From Acidimicrobilacustris europaeus (lineage in GTDB: Bacteria > Actinomycetota > Acidimicrobiia > Acidimicrobiales > Acidimicrobilacustridaceae), in contig OZ239146.1 of assembly GCA_965194515.1 (NCBI GenBank), positions 124,001 through 188,000 of the forward strand: 64,000 nt of DNA, in the 5' to 3' direction. Shown here piece after piece: positions 59,637 to 64,000 of this stretch. Below the pieces are notes generated by a model. The model was not told the origin of the DNA, made no database searches, and saw nothing but the letters and a program-made list of their open reading frames with translations. A program made the translations under genes and the position numbers. The stretch's first letter is position 1, and the number at the start of each line of letters is the position of its first letter.

Positions 59637-60712
59637 TCGCTGCTCTTGCGCCGTCGGCCCTCCTAGATCTCATTGCCGATGGGCTTGATGACACCGCGTT
59701 GGACTCGGTTTCATCGTGGCCGGCCGTTCTCGTTGATCTAACTCCACCGTTCAGTTCCGCTGACCTCCTGCGTGCGACCCAACTCCTCCAGACCGCACCA
59801 GTAGTTCTTATTGGTGTTTCGGAAAATGCAGTGGCCGATGACCCGGCAGTTGTTGGTCTCGACATCTTGTTGTGTTCGTCTGATGTCGCTCCCGCTCCCT
59901 GGATTGCCTGCGGGTCACTGTTGAGCGAGTCGCTTGTTGCATTGCTCGCTTCGATTGCTGCGTCGCCTGATGCAGCAATCAGCCTGGCGCAATTGCTTCG
60001 TGTCAGCGAACATTCCTCTGCCGCCGAAGCAGTTGTTGCCGAGTCTTGGGTGTATAGCCTTTTACAAGGCGGCGACCGCTATTCGACATGGCTCGCTGGT
60101 CGCTCATCACGTACGCCAAGGCCTCGACCAGAACATTCTGTTGTCAACGTGCAACGTTCCGAAGATGAATTGCGGATCACGTTGAATCGACCCGAGGTCC
60201 ATAACGCGTATGGCGCGCGAATGCGCGATGAGTTGGTGGAGGCATTTCGACTCGTTGATGTCGATCAGACAATCACTCGGGTGTTGCTTCGTGGAGAAGG
60301 TCCGTCATTCTGCAGCGGCGGCGACCTCGATGAGTTCGGAACTGCGCCTGCGCCGGTTGAAGCGCACAGCATCAGAACACGACGCAATGCTGGTGTTGCT
60401 CTTTCGGCAATCGCTGAACGAGTTGAGGTCCATGTCCACGGAACATGTGTCGGTGCTGGCGTGGAGTTACCGGCATTTGCATCGCGCGTAGTTGCACATC
60501 CCGACACAACCTTCTTGTTGCCGGAAATCTCGATGGGCCTCGTGCCGGGTGCGGGCGGCACGTCGAGCATTCCCCGGCGGATCGGGCGGCATCGTGCCGC
60601 GTACCTCGGGCTGTGTGGTCAGCCAATCGACGTCACAACTGCGTTGGCATGGGGCTTGATCGATGCCGTAGACACCCAAATTCTCGAACAAGGTAAGGAC
60701 GCCAATGGCTGA
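59633..60712 (+). CDS. Enoyl-CoA hydratase/isomerase with an extra N-terminal domain
   Basis: 359 residues from ATG 59633 (ATGA overlap with the amidohydrolase). Residues about 170-355 are a crotonase: ELRITLNRPEVHNAYGARM, GEGPSFCSGGDLDEFG (loop 1), HVHGTCVGAGVELPAF (loop 2) and LLPEISMGLVPGAGGT (active site). The N-terminal 165 residues lack these motifs but have a similar strand-helix rhythm (AVLVDLTPPFSS, PVVLIGVSE, LDILLCSSD), compatible with a degenerate crotonase copy. Overlaps the methyltransferase start by eight bases. Confidence 0.85.
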   Translation: MIAALAPSALLDLIADGLDDTALDSVSSWPAVLVDLTPPFSSADLLRATQLLQTAPVVLIGVSENAVADDPAVVGLDILLCSSDVAPAPWIACGSLLSESLVALLASIAASPDAAISLAQLLRVSEHSSAAEAVVAESWVYSLLQGGDRYSTWLAGRSSRTPRPRPEHSVVNVQRSEDELRITLNRPEVHNAYGARMRDELVEAFRLVDVDQTITRVLLRGEGPSFCSGGDLDEFGTAPAPVEAHSIRTRRNAGVALSAIAERVEVHVHGTCVGAGVELPAFASRVVAHPDTTFLLPEISMGLVPGAGGTSSIPRRIGRHRAAYLGLCGQPIDVTTALAWGLIDAVDTQILEQGKDANG

Positions 60713-61307
60713 TGATCCAACAGTCGGTTCAACGCAATGGGCGCAATGGCGCCAGGCGGTTGATCTCGACGACTACGAATCTCGTTGGGATCGCATGGCC
60801 GAAAATGGCGAGAACCCGCACGGTGAAGTCGATTTCGTGATGCAGTTCGAACCAAAGACGGCGCTCGATGCCGGCTGTGGATTTGGACGGGTTGGTATCG
60901 AACTCAATGCTCGCGGTGTGGACGTCATCGGCGTTGATCTCGACCCTGACTTGCTTGCGCGGGCAAAGCGTCGGGCTCCGGAACTCGATTGGCGACTCGC
61001 AAACCTTGCAACGGTGGACCTCGGTCGTCAGTTCGACCTCGTCGTTGTCGCCGGAAACGTGATCGGCTTCGTCGACGCGCCAGACCGCCAACTCGCGGTG
61101 CAGAACTGTGCTCGGCACGTTGCTCCCGGTGGGTGGTTGGTTATGGGAAATCAACTCAAGGGCACGTGGCCAACGATGAAAGAGTTTGATGAGTGGTGTT
61201 CCCATGAAGGCCTTTTCCCGGCCGAACATAAGGCGGGGTGGGAGAGCGAGATGTTGGGTGAGGACCCGGACTACGTGGTCACCGTGCATCGGCGTCCGCC
61301 CTCGTAA
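60705..61307 (+). CDS. Class I SAM-dependent methyltransferase
   Basis: 200 residues. SAM motif I ALDAGCGFGRVGIEL near 51-65, an acidic end of strand 2 (GVDLDPDL), motif IV DLVVVAGNVIGFV and post-motif APGGWLVMG. Typical compact Rossmann methyltransferase. Overlaps the crotonase by eight bases, so translationally linked. Substrate unknown; it is followed by a 71-base gap before the Rieske oxygenase gene. Confidence 0.88.
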   Translation: MADDPTVGSTQWAQWRQAVDLDDYESRWDRMAENGENPHGEVDFVMQFEPKTALDAGCGFGRVGIELNARGVDVIGVDLDPDLLARAKRRAPELDWRLANLATVDLGRQFDLVVVAGNVIGFVDAPDRQLAVQNCARHVAPGGWLVMGNQLKGTWPTMKEFDEWCSHEGLFPAEHKAGWESEMLGEDPDYVVTVHRRPPS

Positions 61308-61378
61308 TCGTGGGCCTGCGATTGCACTGACTCCTCTGTGGCAGGATCGTGGCGCACGACATTCGGGGGGCCGACACG

Positions 61379-62731
61379 ATGACTGATCTCACAGAACCGA
61401 CGGAAGTTCCCGTCAAAGACATCGGAACACTGCGGAGCCGGGCCGAAGGTTCAGGACCAACAACTCGCCGTCCAATCACGGTGCCCGCAGAGCGCTACTA
61501 CTCACCTGAATTTGCCACTCTTGAAGAAGAGCGCATGTGGCCGCGGGTTTGGCAGATGGCAACAACGATCGATGCTGTGTGCGATCCAGGCGACTGGGTC
61601 GAGTTTTCTGCTGGAAAATTGTCGGCGATCATTCTTCGCGATCAAGACGGCGTACTTCGTGCCTTCCAGAACGTCTGCATGCATCGAGGAATTGAGCTTT
61701 GTACGGGTTCGGGCACAGGTCGAACAGAACTTCGCTGTGGCTTTCATCGTTGGTGCTGGAACCTGGATGGTTCTTTGAGCGAGATCCCGAGCCGCCGAGA
61801 TTTCGGCGTCATCGACAGCGATGCCTACGGACTTCCACCGGTTCTCGTCGACACATGGGGGCCGCTCGTCTTTGTGAACTTCGATACGAACGCAATGAGC
61901 CTCGCCACCTATTTGGGTGGCGCGCCGGCCGATGCGGCCTATCTCAAAATGGACGATTTCCATTGCCGGTTTGAAATCAGTGTGAAGGTGCCGGCGAATT
62001 GGAAAACCGCCGCTGATGGATTCAGCGAGACCTATCACGTGCAGGGATTGCATCCCGAGTTGCTCAAGGTTTTCGCCGACCTTGATAACCATCAGGTGTT
62101 TTGGGATCACGTCGGCCGGAGCCGTCAGCTTTACGGCGTTCCGTCCCCGCGAATTCGTCCCACACCGACCGACCAAGAAGTGTGGGAAGCATTCGCTTCG
62201 GTGTACTCGGCCCGCGCGGGGCTCGATGCCGCAGCACCTGGCCCGGCTCCGGCCATTCCTGAGGGCTCAAATCTTTTCGAGGTCATGGCCACGTGCGTGC
62301 GCGAAGCGCAAGCCGCGAAGGGTGTTGATCTTTCCGAGTACACCAATGAGCAGATCATGATGATGGATCAGCACAACGTGTTCCCGAACATCACGGTCTT
62401 GCTCCATCCGGACCTTCTTTCGGTGCTTCGCACGCGTCCTGGCGATACGACCGACGAATGCTGGCTCGACATCTTTAACTTCGATCGAGTTGGAGCGAGT
62501 GCGTCGCGCAACAAGCCGATGAAACTTGAAGTCCCGCTTGATTCCATGGCCTTCGGTACAGTCTTCAACCAAGACTTCGACATGTTGCGAACGGCGCAGC
62601 GAGGATTGCATCAGCCGGGCTTTACGCGCATCACCCTGTCGCAAGAGGAAAGTCGTATCTTGAATAACCAACTTGCGCTTGAGCGCTATCTCGGAATTTC
62701 ACCGAGTCAGATTGAGGGCGATCTTCCGTAA
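61379..62731 (+). CDS. Rieske non-haem iron oxygenase, alpha subunit
   Basis: 450 residues from ATG 61379. Rieske [2Fe-2S] ligands Cys100-x-His102 and Cys120-x2-His123 (CMHRG, CGFH). The catalytic iron site has His220 and His225 in SETYHVQGLH, with the bridging Asp213 region and a distal acidic ligand downstream expected. Alpha subunits of this type hydroxylate or dihydroxylate aromatic, terpenoid or quaternary-ammonium substrates and need a reductase, not seen nearby. Stop overlaps the PaaX gene start (TAATG). Confidence 0.92.
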   Translation: MTDLTEPTEVPVKDIGTLRSRAEGSGPTTRRPITVPAERYYSPEFATLEEERMWPRVWQMATTIDAVCDPGDWVEFSAGKLSAIILRDQDGVLRAFQNVCMHRGIELCTGSGTGRTELRCGFHRWCWNLDGSLSEIPSRRDFGVIDSDAYGLPPVLVDTWGPLVFVNFDTNAMSLATYLGGAPADAAYLKMDDFHCRFEISVKVPANWKTAADGFSETYHVQGLHPELLKVFADLDNHQVFWDHVGRSRQLYGVPSPRIRPTPTDQEVWEAFASVYSARAGLDAAAPGPAPAIPEGSNLFEVMATCVREAQAAKGVDLSEYTNEQIMMMDQHNVFPNITVLLHPDLLSVLRTRPGDTTDECWLDIFNFDRVGASASRNKPMKLEVPLDSMAFGTVFNQDFDMLRTAQRGLHQPGFTRITLSQEESRILNNQLALERYLGISPSQIEGDLP

Positions 62732-63579
62732 TGGTTGTTGCGACTGCAACTCGTCGTCGGGCCGATGGAGGCCCGAGCGCGCGATCGCTCCTCATCAGCG
62801 TCTTGGGTCAGTGGGTTGGCCCGAATGACACGCCAGTGTGGACAGCGACGTTGGTTGGCGCGCTTGAAGCCCTCGGGATCGAATCCCGGGCAGCGCGCCA
62901 AGCGGTGAACCGAACGGCAGCCGACGGATGGCTCGAGGGCGAGTCTGTTGGTCGTTACACCCGATGGCGGCTCACAAGTTCCGGTCGTCGCATGATCGGC
63001 TCGGCGGTGCCTCGTGTGCAGCGTTCGATCGTCGCCGATCAAAAGTGGGACGGAACGTTCTTGCTGCTGATGCTCACCGGCACTGCTCTTGACCGCGAGT
63101 CGCGAGAACGACTCGCGGTGGGCCTCGACTTTGAAGGTTTTGGCACGCTTGGCACCGGAACGTGGGTCGCGGTGGGCGAGGGGTCGCGAGAAGGGGCCGA
63201 GGTTGTTCTCACGGCCTGCGGACTCCAAGACGAGGCACTGCTGTTCCACGCCACCACCGTTGAGGGGGCCGAGACCCCGGCTGAAGTCGTGGCCATGGCC
63301 TGGGATCTCGGAACTGCAGCTGCTGCGCACGAGGCGTTCGTTGAGCAATTCGAAACCGCAGTGCCGGCCGATGATGCTGAAGCATTTGCCCTCCGGACCC
63401 GTATGGCGCATGAGTGGCGCCATATCCTGAGCGTCGACCCTTCGTTACCCCCCGAATTGCTCCCTGAGGACTGGATCGGAACCCGGGCCCGAAAGGTCTT
63501 TCAGCGCCAGTTCAGCCAATGGGCGAATGCGGCAACGTCGTACTACATAAGGTTGTCAGAGGAGCCTGTTGTGTCGTAG
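62731..63579 (+). CDS. PaaX family transcriptional regulator
   Basis: 282 residues. N-terminal winged helix with ARSLLISVLGQWV, then ALGIESRAARQAVNRTAADGWLEGESVGRYTRWRLT (in pieces), and the middle and C-terminal domains (SIVADQKWDGTFLLLML and the C-terminal SQWANAATSYYIRL) match PaaX, the repressor of phenylacetyl-CoA catabolism that binds the CoA thioester. Immediate coupling to the Rieske gene suggests local control of an aromatic or CoA-ester pathway. Confidence 0.9.
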   Translation: MVVATATRRRADGGPSARSLLISVLGQWVGPNDTPVWTATLVGALEALGIESRAARQAVNRTAADGWLEGESVGRYTRWRLTSSGRRMIGSAVPRVQRSIVADQKWDGTFLLLMLTGTALDRESRERLAVGLDFEGFGTLGTGTWVAVGEGSREGAEVVLTACGLQDEALLFHATTVEGAETPAEVVAMAWDLGTAAAAHEAFVEQFETAVPADDAEAFALRTRMAHEWRHILSVDPSLPPELLPEDWIGTRARKVFQRQFSQWANAATSYYIRLSEEPVVS

Positions 63580-63589
63580 ATTGGTCCCC

Positions 63590-64000
63590 ATGACCGAACT
63601 CGACTTCCCCGTCTTCGACTGCGACAACCATTACTACGAGGCCGTAGATGCCTTCACCCGGCATCTCGATCCTCGTACTGCATCACGCACCATTGAGTGG
63701 TGCACGATCAACGGCCGTCAGTACCACGTCATTGGCGGCAAGGTCAGCCATGCAGTGGTCAACCCGACCTTCGATCCGGTTGCGCTTCCCGGTGTGCTCA
63801 AGGATTACTTCCGCGGCAACCCGAACAACGAAAACCCGATCGAACTTCTGAAGCAGCGCGAACCAATTCGTCCCGCGTATCGCGACAAGGACGCACGTAT
63901 TGCGACGCTCGACGAGCACGGTCTTGAAAAGTGCTGGCTATTCCCAACACTTGGCATGATCTACGAAGAACCGCTCCACAAAGATCCGTGGGCAGTCATG
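63590..64000 (+). CDS. Amidohydrolase family protein (5' part; runs off the window)
   Basis: 137 residues visible from ATG 63590, open at the window end. It starts TELDFPVFDCDNHYYEAVDAF; the D-x-D-N-H..E start is the metal-binding strand of amidohydrolase-2 (decarboxylase/hydrolase, ACMSD-like) proteins, here with FDCDNH. Later segments (NPIELLKQREPIRPAYRDKDARI, LEKCWLFPTLGM) are typical of the same family in aromatic-compound operons. The remaining ligands are outside the window. Confidence 0.75.
   Translation, partial: MTELDFPVFDCDNHYYEAVDAFTRHLDPRTASRTIEWCTINGRQYHVIGGKVSHAVVNPTFDPVALPGVLKDYFRGNPNNENPIELLKQREPIRPAYRDKDARIATLDEHGLEKCWLFPTLGMIYEEPLHKDPWAVM

Overview
The window looks like a chromosome segment of a Gram-positive, free-living actinobacterium, most likely an Acidimicrobiia-type lineage. 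This is an inference from gene content: an LPXTG-type sorting signal, many Cys-lipoproteins, a mycofactocin-coupled SDR, an SCO6745-family protein, three cytochrome P450s, PaaX, and a dense set of SDR, acyl-CoA dehydrogenase, crotonase and CoA-transferase genes. No rRNA, tRNA, CRISPR array, transposase or phage gene was seen. No gene-free stretch exceeds 300 bases; the largest gaps are 21072-21358 (several hairpins) and 7841-8086 and 6957-7174 (each with a GTTCACC element).

Layout. (1) 1-6956: catabolic/modifying enzymes: a zinc-type alcohol dehydrogenase tail, SDR, sulfotransferase, alkylsulfatase-like MBL protein, P450, TIM-barrel isomerase-like protein, cupin lipoprotein and a mycofactocin-type SDR. 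(2) 7175-21071: an unusual phosphate-uptake/cell-surface locus. It contains an OmpR-type regulator without a phospho-acceptor Asp, then a tightly overlapping run pstC-pstA-pstS (membrane-anchored)-a large anchored exported protein-a surface-domain protein-an LPMTG surface protein-a sortase-like protein lacking catalytic His and Cys-pstB with an extra N-terminal PH-like domain. A strong hairpin follows, then a second unit with a diverged PstS-like secreted protein and a surface protein carrying two DNA-identical 352-bp repeats. (3) 21359-23561: an amino-acid-type binding lipoprotein and TerC. (4) 23590-26465 (minus) and 26555 (plus): tandem cupin protein, FAD oxidoreductase, crotonase, TetR. 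(5) 27254-32938 (minus): an operon-like run of DUF2855 protein, TetR, dimeric alpha/beta-barrel protein, haloalkane dehalogenase, a pair of related unknown proteins and a fatty acid desaturase. (6) 33034-43893: Cys-rich protein, GDPD lipoprotein, aldehyde dehydrogenase, anchored lipase-like protein, MarR/MFS efflux pair, ABM monooxygenase, an SDR/thioesterase/DUF2237 operon, AMIN-like lipoprotein and a TSUP permease. (7) 43970-53292: crotonase, hydrolase, limonene-epoxide-hydrolase-like enzyme, P450s, acyl-CoA dehydrogenase, flavin proteins, cupin and SDR. (8) 53444-64000: a CoA-ester catabolic operon (acyl-CoA synthetase, acyl-CoA dehydrogenase, two crotonases, a permuted CoA-transferase, amidohydrolase, methyltransferase), then a Rieske oxygenase, PaaX and an amidohydrolase cut by the window end.

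Working model. The catabolic parts suggest activation and beta-oxidation-like breakdown of hydrophobic substrates (terpenoid, steroid or aromatic acids), with P450 and Rieske oxygenases providing the first oxidations. The most novel part is region 2. There, phosphate capture appears to be integrated with a family of cell-surface proteins and a catalytically dead sortase-like membrane protein, apparently forming a wall-spanning phosphate scavenging assembly. This model is inference from gene order, overlap and residue inspection; no database search was possible.
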